A stretch of DNA of 64,000 nucleotides from Setoptus koraiensis. Taxonomy: Eukaryota > Arthropoda. The position numbers and the translations under genes were made by a program. Numbering within the stretch: the stretch's first letter is position 1; every line of letters begins with the position of its first letter. The DNA is taken from the NCBI GenBank assembly GCA_048013815.1, contig CM106586.1:3782001-3846000 (forward strand), given 5' to 3'. Under the pieces are notes generated by a model that saw only the letters and a list, made by a program, of their open reading frames with translations, was not told where the DNA came from and did not search any database. Below, in pieces: positions 24,776 to 33,032 of the stretch.

Positions 24776-24782
24776 TATAAAA
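24776..24782 (+). promoter_or_regulatory. TATA-like box, mirror copy
   Basis: TATAAAA on the plus strand in the right arm of the inverted repeat, about 64 bp upstream of the ATG at 24846. It is the mirror counterpart of 24522-24528. Confidence 0.5.
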
Positions 24783-24845
24783 CAAAAATCATTATTACAA
24801 TTTATTTTTCGAACAGAACTGTGTATTTTTTGGGAAATTGTCACA

Positions 24846-25604
24846 ATGTTGGAGAAGCCTATCGCTTCAAAGAACCATGCGTCTGGTGACTCGGCGGGAT
24901 CTGTTGGATCTTATCCTCCCGATATTGTTTGTGGCATTAATACATCGCCGGGTATCAGTATGTTCACACTAGCAAGCAAAAAACCCATCATTATTAGCGA
25001 GGCAGGCCGAAGAGCCAGCAAAATACTGGCCCAGATTCAACTAGAGGAGAACCAGGATAAACTTCTTGAAGATATCGGTCGATTAGTGCCAAAAAAATGT
25101 GGTGTCAATGAGAGTAGCTCTAGTAAGAGGCCTGACTTATTGGGATCCGCGAGCTCGCCATCTCCTTACTCGTTATCTGGTCATGGTTCGTTGAAACGCT
25201 CTTGCCCAGTATCACCAATCAAAGGCCAGGTGACTCCCATAATCAAGTATAGGCGTGGTAGTGCAACTCAGTTCAAACCTCCGACTATCTCTGACACTAG
25301 CCAGCTGCCAACAAAAGTCAAAGTACAAAATAAACAATCCATTTATGACAGTGATAATCAAGTTACGCGCGTACCCCTCACAGAGAGCAGTATATCTCTC
25401 AGTTCTTTAGTTACACCGCCAGAAACACCGAATCAATCTATCAATGCCAGTCTCCAGGATAACATCAAGTGTGACATGGACGATTGGTCGTCAGAAAATC
25501 TATCGGACGAAAGTTTTGACTTCGACGATGAGGATGACGCAGAATTAAGCCGTATTATAGACACATCTCTCAGGGAGCAGGCTATACAGAACGGCTCGCA
25601 TTAA
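24846..25604 (+). CDS. Unknown acidic-tailed protein, 252 aa
   Basis: I do not recognise the family. It is a single open frame with good coding composition. A short conserved-looking stretch (KKPIIISEAGRRASKILAQI, about residues 45-64) may form a helix. The middle is Ser/Pro-rich with SP and TP sites (CPVSPIKG, LVTPPETPNQ), suggesting a phosphorylated, largely disordered protein. The C-terminus is strongly acidic (ESFDFDDEDDAELSR) and ends in a predicted helix. No signal peptide or membrane segment is visible. It is transcribed divergently from NDUFA13 across the mirrored promoter. A nuclear or cell-cycle regulator would fit the composition, but that is only a guess. Confidence 0.75.
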   Translation: MLEKPIASKNHASGDSAGSVGSYPPDIVCGINTSPGISMFTLASKKPIIISEAGRRASKILAQIQLEENQDKLLEDIGRLVPKKCGVNESSSSKRPDLLGSASSPSPYSLSGHGSLKRSCPVSPIKGQVTPIIKYRRGSATQFKPPTISDTSQLPTKVKVQNKQSIYDSDNQVTRVPLTESSISLSSLVTPPETPNQSINASLQDNIKCDMDDWSSENLSDESFDFDDEDDAELSRIIDTSLREQAIQNGSH

Positions 25605-25903
25605 CCATGCATAACCATTAACCACCGAATGCACAGTATGAAATGAAGCAATTATAACATTTGCATAGAACGATAATCTCACACACAAATTAGAATATCC
25701 ACTCACTAATGGTTATCACTCGCCGATTAACTAATTGATACAGACTATCTATTTATTGTAAAATTCTGTTTATTCGATGATAACAATACTTGAAATAAAG
25801 ATTGACTTACAATTGTTGCCATGATTTTTAAGATTTTCCCTCTGGAATATTCTAACCAAGCACCACACAGACATAAATTACTTTTTATAAGCGAATTCAA
25901 ATT

Positions 25904-28036
25904 CTACAGCAACAGCGCCGGATAATCCTTTCCCACCTCTAGCTTTCTGCCATCCATGCCTTTCGGAATGACTAATAAACAGTCGCAGCCTCTCAAACTT
26001 GACAGACGACTACTCTGCTGGTTAATAGATACTGAGATCAAGTATTTTGATGTTTTAGAGTTGAAACAGACTATAACTGCTCGTATAAACTCCATGCGGT
26101 TTTCTAGACAATACTCTTTATCTTTCTCTTCTATGGAGACCAACTCCGCTTTTACCAAATCTAATATCTTTGTCCAATCACCAAGAGAAGCAGGTTCACG
26201 CAAGTTTGCTTCCATAGGATTCAGTTTGATACTTTGGCGCAAGAATGGCATGATCAGAACGAGTGAAGTCACGAATGTCGACACTGGATTTCCTGGTAGA
26301 CAAAAGATGAACTTTTCTTGGCCTTTGAAGAGGCATGTTGCGAAACCAACTGGTTTACCAGGTTTGATATTGACGCGACCAAAATGAATTTTTCCTTTCA
26401 AATCATCCTCAATGATCTCTTTAACATAATCTTTAGTCCCCATGGATGCTCCACCTGAGATAATCAGGATGTCTGTTCTGCTTAAGGCCTGACTCATTTT
26501 CGTGAGCAACTGATCACAATCATCTTTGACGATGCCACAATTGCTTACGCTGAAGCCTTTTTTCGTGAAGAAAGTCGTTAGAAGAGGACCATTCGTGTCG
26601 ATTACACTCTGATCATGAATGTATGACCATTTGAATGGTTCGACCACTTCATCACCAGTAGACAGTATAGATATAGTCGGTTTTTTGACAATCTTTACTT
26701 GATTAACGCCCATCGAGCATAATAGACTTAATTCTACAGGCCCAATCAAAGTTCCTGCACTCATGCAAAAATCTGATGGTAAGTCACTACCTATTTCCCT
26801 GGTATACATATTTTTTTTAATTTCATAGATGGGCACTTTGTTATCAGTTATAGGCCCGGTTTTCTCTATTGGCACTACCGCACAATCCTTCGGCGGTATT
26901 CTACTTCCTGTGTTGACGGGATAACAAAAGAATGTATTCGATTCCTCGATCTTTTGCTTGGCCGAGAAACTTTCAAGATCCGGTAGTAGAAGTGCTTCTA
27001 TGAAAACAAAACTGAACTCTTCAGGTAAATCAGGCGGCATATTGACCAGAAATCCATCCATTGTGGATACTCTATGAGATGGTATGATACGTCTGGTGGT
27101 AACTGACTCAGCCAAAGTTTCTCCGATGACTTTCTGAGCTGACTCATAATCTCCGATGGTATATGTAACAAAGTCACTATATAGACGCGTAGATTGCCGA
27201 CGCAATTCTGAAATCGCATCATAATATTCAACTAGAGGGTACTTGGATTCTCTTGGGCGAACACTCTTGACAGATGGAACGCAACTTTTTAGGCCTCTGT
27301 CTAATATTGGAATGGTATCGTTGAGATTCAGTTCAGTGTTCTTTGAAACTCCGTAGTCTTCCGACTCATTTTCCTCGACAGACATTTCTTGATCATCATT
27401 CGTATTGATAGTGTTGTTGTTCATGTTCACAGTTCTGGAAGAAATGGCTGTTTCCATTTTCGACAGGTTGTCAGAATTCGAAACATTCATTATCTGGTTT
27501 TTTATTTGAGCAGTATGAAAGGCATCTATCGATGCACGATCGTAATTTATCTGGTGTATGCTATGAAAGAGCAAAGGTTCTAGGCAGGCCCAACAATCTT
27601 CGCAAGCCTTTCGCTTCCCAGGAAAATTGACTATGAGAGTATTTTTTCTTATTCCAGCAGTCAACCTGGATAGGGCAGCGAATCGTGTTATATTTAGCGA
27701 GTGTAATGACAAAGCAGCCGTTATGCCAGTACAGTGCTTTTGAATGACGTCATGAGTGGCCTCTGGGGTGACATCATTAGGACACAATCCGGTACCCCCG
27801 ATAGTTATTATGAGTGCCGAATTAGGTTTATCACTGAGCTTAACCAGCCAATCTACAATTGTTTGTCTATCATCCTGAATTATCACTTTCGTAACTGGAT
27901 TGAATCCGAGTTGTGTCATCTTCGCTTCAATCACGGCTCCACTCTCATCAGTGGCGATACCGCTAAAGCATCTATCACTGGTAACCAAGACCGAAGAGGA
28001 ATAGGGACTGAAGTCTTTCGATGACATGATTGACAT
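25904..28036 (-). CDS. Gephyrin (MogA-MoeA fusion; fly cinnamon)
   Basis: Bifunctional molybdenum-cofactor synthase: the N-terminal MogA-like domain adenylylates molybdopterin and the C-terminal MoeA-like domain inserts molybdate. In neurons gephyrin also clusters glycine and GABA-A receptors. It is 710 aa from the ATG at 28034-28036; four more codons upstream begin with a non-ATG codon. The MogA domain (about 10-160) has VLVTSDRCFSG and GGTGLCPNDVTPEAT; a variable Asn-rich linker follows; the MoeA domain (about 275-710) has the conserved LSTGDEVV, DTNGP, SGGASMG, KPGKPVGFAT and LPGNPVSTF. Unusually for an animal the whole fusion is intron-free. Two motif positions differ from the common form: GGTGLCPND (usually GGTGFAPRD) and SGGASMGTKDY (usually SGGVSMGEKDY). 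Catalytic motifs look intact. Confidence 0.95.
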   Translation of the reverse strand: MSIMSSKDFSPYSSSVLVTSDRCFSGIATDESGAVIEAKMTQLGFNPVTKVIIQDDRQTIVDWLVKLSDKPNSALIITIGGTGLCPNDVTPEATHDVIQKHCTGITAALSLHSLNITRFAALSRLTAGIRKNTLIVNFPGKRKACEDCWACLEPLLFHSIHQINYDRASIDAFHTAQIKNQIMNVSNSDNLSKMETAISSRTVNMNNNTINTNDDQEMSVEENESEDYGVSKNTELNLNDTIPILDRGLKSCVPSVKSVRPRESKYPLVEYYDAISELRRQSTRLYSDFVTYTIGDYESAQKVIGETLAESVTTRRIIPSHRVSTMDGFLVNMPPDLPEEFSFVFIEALLLPDLESFSAKQKIEESNTFFCYPVNTGSRIPPKDCAVVPIEKTGPITDNKVPIYEIKKNMYTREIGSDLPSDFCMSAGTLIGPVELSLLCSMGVNQVKIVKKPTISILSTGDEVVEPFKWSYIHDQSVIDTNGPLLTTFFTKKGFSVSNCGIVKDDCDQLLTKMSQALSRTDILIISGGASMGTKDYVKEIIEDDLKGKIHFGRVNIKPGKPVGFATCLFKGQEKFIFCLPGNPVSTFVTSLVLIMPFLRQSIKLNPMEANLREPASLGDWTKILDLVKAELVSIEEKDKEYCLENRMEFIRAVIVCFNSKTSKYLISVSINQQSSRLSSLRGCDCLLVIPKGMDGRKLEVGKDYPALLL

Positions 28037-28635
28037 TAGTAGTTGCAAATCCTAGAATAGTAATGAATGTGAGTGATGAGTAATGATAAAGTAATGATAT
28101 GTGGAGTGCTTTGTCAGTAAATAAAAATGCAAGTCTATTGTGCTTTTGTTGGAGCCACAGTTTTTCTTATCAGATACAGGGCCTAAACTTTCTCGGGTCT
28201 AACTTTTTTCAGTTACGTTGTCTAGTGCCTCAACGTGGTGGGGCGTAGCAATTGAGGCACGAGCGGTTACGATGGTTCGCTGGGATGCATCAGTTTGCGG
28301 ATATTACAATACCCGACATGATCGCGGGCCAGTAGTCACGCCCTGCGCAAGGTGCGCTTTTGCCCGTAACATCGAGTCGAGCACAGATGTAAACAAAAAT
28401 CGGCATGTTACTTATGCGCGTAGCGAAATCCACAAAAAAAAGACTCCTTTGAAAAAATTCCCAATTCAGTACCCAGTTTGCTTTGTTAGTATTTTAGGCG
28501 GGTATTGAATATGACGAAATCTTTCATGCATGTTTGCAATCGACGCTATGACGGCATTGTTATCGAGACCGCGTCAGAAAAAACATAGGGAACCCATGTC
28601 GAAGACACCATACGACGAATCTGGTTTCTATCTCT
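28037..28635. other. Divergent gephyrin / TAF1A-like promoter region
   Basis: About 600 bp between divergent genes. The stretch 28210-28400 is richer in G+C and CpG than its surroundings. The open frame at 28218-28508 has no recognisable product and I take it as chance. Confidence 0.45.
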
Positions 28636-29943
28636 ATGATGGCTAACAAGTGGACAGCAAAACCAGCCAGCAATAAACTACCATACGCCCCTTTGATCAG
28701 ACACTCTTACCTGAACTTTAATCGTCGAAGTTATGGACAGCATCACTTGCAAAGATGTTTCGACTATCTCAGTATTTTGTCTGAAGACAAAATGCTCAAT
28801 CCATACATAACATTTAGATGTGCCTTCCTCATGATTGAAGCATGTGACAAGCGGATGATTAGACCTGCCCTCATTTCCAACTTGGAAACCATAACAAGAC
28901 ATCTGGACCTGCATAAGCCTGACATTTTTCTAGAGTGCCTTTCCTATCTCATACGCAACAAACAGATTGACTTTGCCAAACAATTTTTCAGTGATAGATC
29001 CAGATATATAAGATTGGTTCATCATTTTAAAGTCCCCATCATTGAGCTCACTATAGACTGTTATGAGTCCTATCTTTCCTATTTAACGTGGCTAGAATTC
29101 ATGGAAAAGGATCCAAACGATTCAAGACTGCAAGTCGCCTTTGAAAGCCAAGTAGCCAACTTTGGAGCAATTTTTGAAAGATCAAACTTCAACCATGAAT
29201 ATTTTCTGAAATGTTTCCTCCGGATGCTGTATCAGAATAACTGTTACAAAATGGCCGAAAAGTCTGTGCTGGATTTTGTGGCCAATAACAAATTTAATTT
29301 ATCGGGATATCTCACGCTCTATCGACACTTGCTTATGTGTAAATCGACCGTCACAACAGAAGAAGAGTCATCGCCGGAAGAAGAGAAACCACCATCCAGG
29401 GAAGTAGAGTTATCATTGGAGGACGAAGAATTATCATTCGAAGGGCCGCCACTAGGCGGACCATTAGAAGAGGAAACACAAATGGATGTGGAAGATACGC
29501 CCGAATGTGATAGTAAACCTGATCTCCCACAGATAGTTATCAATGAACGCTCAGCCAAAGATAATTTCGATACCATCTGGAGTGGACTGAGAAAATTAGA
29601 TCCAGCAAATGAGCTCCTACTAGAACTAATGACAGATGCCAATGCGAGTCTCGACGTCATTACTAAAATCACTTGCTTGATGGATATGTTGGAGTACAGA
29701 CAAAACTTCGGCAATCTCTTAGCATGGAGAACTCTTATCAACGAGCAAGAAAATCTCATGGAGAATCATCAAGAACTTCGAACTTGTGCCTCAAATCTTT
29801 GGTTGAAGAAGTATTCGACTGTATGGTCTCAGGTTAACTTTTTGAAGCATGTAGACCTCGATTCAAACGCGACGAATCAGTTAGCGGAACTTATTACTCG
29901 TGCGATGGATTTGTGGACTAATCAAATCTTGATCAGAACATGA
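28636..29943 (+). CDS. TAF1A-like protein (putative SL1 subunit of RNA polymerase I)
   Basis: Probable homologue of TAF1A/TAFI48, a subunit of the SL1/TIF-IB factor that recruits RNA polymerase I to rRNA promoters in the nucleolus. It is 435 aa, single exon; human TAF1A is about 450 aa. Recalled comparison with the human protein shows the same order of weak matches: a repeat-like helix near NKQIDFAKQFF, then YESYLSYLTWLEFMEKD, YLKCFLRMLY-like helices, and best of all LDPANELLLEL followed by MDMLEYRQNFGNLLAWRTLI. An acidic Glu/Pro-rich insert (about residues 235-285) interrupts the helices. Start choice: two adjacent ATGs at 28636 and 28639. Identity is low, so this is an inference from pattern rather than a clear domain hit. 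Confidence 0.5.
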   Translation: MMANKWTAKPASNKLPYAPLIRHSYLNFNRRSYGQHHLQRCFDYLSILSEDKMLNPYITFRCAFLMIEACDKRMIRPALISNLETITRHLDLHKPDIFLECLSYLIRNKQIDFAKQFFSDRSRYIRLVHHFKVPIIELTIDCYESYLSYLTWLEFMEKDPNDSRLQVAFESQVANFGAIFERSNFNHEYFLKCFLRMLYQNNCYKMAEKSVLDFVANNKFNLSGYLTLYRHLLMCKSTVTTEEESSPEEEKPPSREVELSLEDEELSFEGPPLGGPLEEETQMDVEDTPECDSKPDLPQIVINERSAKDNFDTIWSGLRKLDPANELLLELMTDANASLDVITKITCLMDMLEYRQNFGNLLAWRTLINEQENLMENHQELRTCASNLWLKKYSTVWSQVNFLKHVDLDSNATNQLAELITRAMDLWTNQILIRT

Positions 29944-29977
29944 TACTGACTGTATAGTAGGTAGTTCGAAGATATAA

Positions 29978-30550
29978 TTAGCGCTTAGGCTGCTTTATTT
30001 TTCTAAATTGTTCCGGAGCATTCAAGTTTTCTCCTTCGTAGAATGTTCTTAATAAATTGACTGCTTCATCACATCTCACTCCATGGATGTATTGCAATTC
30101 AGGCTCACTTTTGATCAAAGATTTATCGGTAACTCTGAGGACGGACCTACATCCCCCAAATCTATCATTTGAGCATCCATAAATGACTCGATTGACCCTG
30201 AGGTGTCTCAAAATTCTGGCGCATTGTATACAAGGTTCACAAGAGACGTACACATCCATGTCGGTCCATTTGATTTTTTCGGAAGAGCCTCCAGTGACAT
30301 TGTTGTTTATGATATCATCTATGCAATTCATTTCGGCGTGTCTTGTGGCGTTTTTCGTCTCGTTCACTCTATTTCTATTGGTAGCCAAGATACGATCGGT
30401 GGTACTATCAACGAATACACAGCCAATAGCAACCTCTCCGTTATCCAGAGCTTCTTTGGACATTTTTAGGCTCAGGTCAAAATAAGCCATATTGAAAGAC
30501 ACGGATTGAGAAATATCTGGCTTCGGTTCGGTTTCTTGTGTTCGATTCAT
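29978..30550 (-). CDS. ADAT2, catalytic subunit of tRNA A34 deaminase
   Basis: Catalytic partner of ADAT3; the heterodimer converts adenosine 34 of eight or so tRNAs to inosine, allowing wobble decoding. It is 190 aa, the usual length, and intron-free. The cytidine-deaminase fold has the zinc and proton-shuttle motif HAE at 71-73 in NATRHAEMNCIDDI, and the second zinc motif PCIQC at 106-110 in SCEPCIQCARIL. GEVAIGCVFV matches the first strand. C-terminal YGCSNDRFGGCRSVL matches ADAT2 rather than bacterial TadA. The 3' end is 34 bp from the TAF1A-like stop (convergent). It is divergent from the first P450 reductase. Confidence 0.94.
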   Translation of the reverse strand: MNRTQETEPKPDISQSVSFNMAYFDLSLKMSKEALDNGEVAIGCVFVDSTTDRILATNRNRVNETKNATRHAEMNCIDDIINNNVTGGSSEKIKWTDMDVYVSCEPCIQCARILRHLRVNRVIYGCSNDRFGGCRSVLRVTDKSLIKSEPELQYIHGVRCDEAVNLLRTFYEGENLNAPEQFRKIKQPKR

Positions 30551-30983
30551 AATTGGAGCTATGAGGACTATTTCTAATACTATACAGACATGACAATAAC
30601 ATTCTGCTTATTTCTACAACAGATGGAGGGAGCAAATATTCGGACAGTGAACTTGCGAACATGTGATCTGCATAGCATGTTTTTCTCAATTATCTGGGCA
30701 ATGCGTGCGTTCTTATGGGTAGACGAAGGCATTTGGGTATAAAGGTGTGTCGAATGTTACATATTCAGATTGAATGGGTCCATAATTAGGATATTCTTTA
30801 GATTACAACCATCATGTTGCCCATTTATGCCCCATGTGTGTCAAGCGACCTCTAGTTTTGTATGACAAATATCATTCGTGGTACTAGAGGTGAAATCTGG
30901 ATTGAGGTTTCACGTAAATTGTTCTTCGAGGATGCCCAATTATAGTTATATTTAGATATTCATTGTCCCAAGAAAATCCCCTC
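30551..30983. other. Divergent ADAT2 / reductase-1 promoter region
   Basis: 433 bp between start codons, with no resemblance to the sequence upstream of the second reductase copy. No clear TATA box; no gene seen. Confidence 0.5.
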
Positions 30984-33032
30984 ATGGCTTTGCTGAATCC
31001 ACACATTACTACAATAGATCTGGGTCTTACCTGTATTCTTCTTGGTATAGGAGCTTGGTATCTTTTGAGGAGTAGGAGGAACGATGCCAAGCCTGGTGTA
31101 GGTATGGGTTTAGATGACAATATGCAGATAGACGAAGGGGAGAAAACCAGCTTGTATGACAGGATGATATCAACCGATCGTACTATAATAGTTTTTTATG
31201 GCTCACAGACAGGAACTGCGGAGGGATTTGCAAATAGACTAACCAAAGATGCGGCCAGATATGGGATGAATGCATTAATAGTCGATGCTGAGAATGCCAA
31301 CTTTAACGATCTCACACTCATTAGCACTATCTCAAATTCATTAGCAGTGTTTTGTCTGGCTACATTCGGTGAAGGAGATTTCACTGACAATGCCAAGGAA
31401 CTACACAAATGGCTCAAGGCTGGAGAAGCTGATCTAAATAAGCTTAACTTTGCGGTGTTTGGCCTGGGAAACAAAACATACGAACATTTCAATGCTGTTG
31501 GTATTTACGCCAATGACAGACTAGCAGAAATGAATGGAAACCGTATTTGTGAGCTGGGTCTGGGTGATGACGACGGAAATATCGAGGACGATTTTATCAC
31601 ATGGAAAGACAAATTCTGGCTTGAAGTCTGTGACAAATTCAAACTTCATGAGGCAAAGAATTTAGTCAACTTCCGTCAATATCAACTGATAGTACATGAA
31701 AACAGGGACGATTTTTACGTAGATGGGAAGTCTGTTGGTCTGTTTACTGGAGAGCCTCATCGCATTGGCTCGTATGAGTCACCGAAGCCACCTCATGGAC
31801 TGAAAAATCCCATACTCTGCCAGCCAATCAATTGTCGTCAGTTATACAAGGGCAAAAGATCATGCATGCATATTGAATTTGATCTCAAACAAAAGCTTGT
31901 GGCCTATGATACTGGTGACCATTTGGTAGTGTTTCCTGAGAATGATCCAGATTTAGTGAACAAACTAGGAGAATTGTTGAATATTGATTTGGACGAGATT
32001 ATTTCAATGAAATGCCTTGATGTGCTGACAGCTAAGAAATACATAATACCATGTCCTTGCACTTTCCGAACTGCTTTCACTTATTACGTGGACATAGCAA
32101 GCCCACCAAGGATGCATACATTGAGAGATTTGTCTAGTTTTGCTCAAGATGAAGAACACAAGAAGTTTATGGAGCTGATTAGTTCATCAAGTGAGAAAGG
32201 AAAAGCTGAATACGCCAAATGGATCTTGAGCGATTGCAGGAATATTGTGCACGTGCTCACTGATTTACCCTCATTCAAGCCTCCTGCAGATCTACTAATT
32301 GAATTGTTGCCACGTCTTCAACCTCGTTACTATTCTGTTTCATCTTCTAGTTCTGCAAATCCTAGCGTAGTTTCAATTACGGCAGTGGTTGTAGAATATG
32401 AAACTCCGGCAGGCCATGTCAACAAAGGTGTTGCAACAAACTTCTTGCAAAGAAAGACTGGTCTATTGAACAAGAATGGCTACAAGGCATCCCCTGTACC
32501 TTTGTGCTTTGTAAAATCAAACTTCAGACTGCCCTCCAAAGTGAAACTATCTCAGGATAATGCAATGCCACCAATTATTATGATTGGTCCTGGCACTGGT
32601 TTAGCTCCGTTTCGTGGTTTCCTACAAGAGATAGAGCATCTGAAGAGGAGTGAAAATTTATCTACATCAGATGTGGTATTGTATTATGGTTGTAGGCACA
32701 AAAATGAAGACTATCTATATGAAGATGAACTCATGAGATGGAAAGAGAACGGTACCCTGACACAACTCAATGTCGCATTTTCACGGGATCAACCGGAAAA
32801 GATCTATGTGACACATTTACTTGAAAAGAATAGAGAGGCCACTTGGGATATAATTGGAAAGCGGAACGGTTGTGTGTATGTTTGTGGTGAAGCTCGATCG
32901 ATGGCCAAGAACGTTCACCAAATTTTCAAGAATATCGTAATGGAGCAGGGACAACTCGAAGAAAAGGCTGCAGATGCTTTCCTCAAAGAGATGGACAGTA
33001 CAAGAAGATATCAGGCAGATGTGTGGTCTTAA
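30984..33032 (+). CDS. NADPH-cytochrome P450 reductase, copy 1 (intron-free)
   Basis: ER-anchored diflavin enzyme passing electrons from NADPH through FAD and FMN to P450s. It is 682 aa from the ATG at 30984; the 7 codons upstream start at a non-ATG codon. N-terminal anchor at about 12-30 (LGLTCILLGIGAWYLL), FMN domain with GSQTGTAE and FGLGNKTYEHFN, FAD motif RYYSVSSSS, NADPH motifs GPGTGLAPFRGF and CGEARSMA, and the conserved C-terminal DVWS. Oddities: the first FMN loop reads FGEGDFTDNA where almost all reductases have YGEGDPTDNA, and AEGF replaces AEEF. It lacks both introns of copy 2. From 31407 to 32994 it is nearly identical to copy 2; outside that it is clearly diverged. AATAAA at 33183-33188. 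Confidence 0.96.
   Translation: MALLNPHITTIDLGLTCILLGIGAWYLLRSRRNDAKPGVGMGLDDNMQIDEGEKTSLYDRMISTDRTIIVFYGSQTGTAEGFANRLTKDAARYGMNALIVDAENANFNDLTLISTISNSLAVFCLATFGEGDFTDNAKELHKWLKAGEADLNKLNFAVFGLGNKTYEHFNAVGIYANDRLAEMNGNRICELGLGDDDGNIEDDFITWKDKFWLEVCDKFKLHEAKNLVNFRQYQLIVHENRDDFYVDGKSVGLFTGEPHRIGSYESPKPPHGLKNPILCQPINCRQLYKGKRSCMHIEFDLKQKLVAYDTGDHLVVFPENDPDLVNKLGELLNIDLDEIISMKCLDVLTAKKYIIPCPCTFRTAFTYYVDIASPPRMHTLRDLSSFAQDEEHKKFMELISSSSEKGKAEYAKWILSDCRNIVHVLTDLPSFKPPADLLIELLPRLQPRYYSVSSSSSANPSVVSITAVVVEYETPAGHVNKGVATNFLQRKTGLLNKNGYKASPVPLCFVKSNFRLPSKVKLSQDNAMPPIIMIGPGTGLAPFRGFLQEIEHLKRSENLSTSDVVLYYGCRHKNEDYLYEDELMRWKENGTLTQLNVAFSRDQPEKIYVTHLLEKNREATWDIIGKRNGCVYVCGEARSMAKNVHQIFKNIVMEQGQLEEKAADAFLKEMDSTRRYQADVWS
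31407..32994 (+). repeat. Homogenised tract, reductase copy 1
   Basis: This 1.59-kb segment matches 38896-40483 without indels and, by eye, with about five substitutions, only one of which changes a residue (Asp versus Ala in the motif ENR-x-DFY). Immediately outside, the coding sequences differ at many silent and replacement sites. Confidence 0.9.

Larger units (their letters stand above)
24466..24831. repeat. About 90-bp inverted repeat spanning a divergent promoter
   Basis: The left arm (about 24466-24558) and right arm (about 24746-24831) are reverse complements apart from a 7-nt gap and a few substitutions. Shared blocks include CAGAGGTGATGGCC, GATTTTTGTTTTATA and CTGTTCGAA. The 187-bp centre is not repeated. 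Each arm ends close to a start codon (NDUFA13 at 24446 on minus, the unknown gene at 24846 on plus), so both genes have nearly the same leader and core promoter in mirror orientation. Confidence 0.9.

Noticed and set aside
28218-28508. 96-codon plus-strand frame between gephyrin and the TAF1A-like gene
   Set aside because: Starts at a non-ATG codon, lies in a probable bidirectional promoter and matches nothing.
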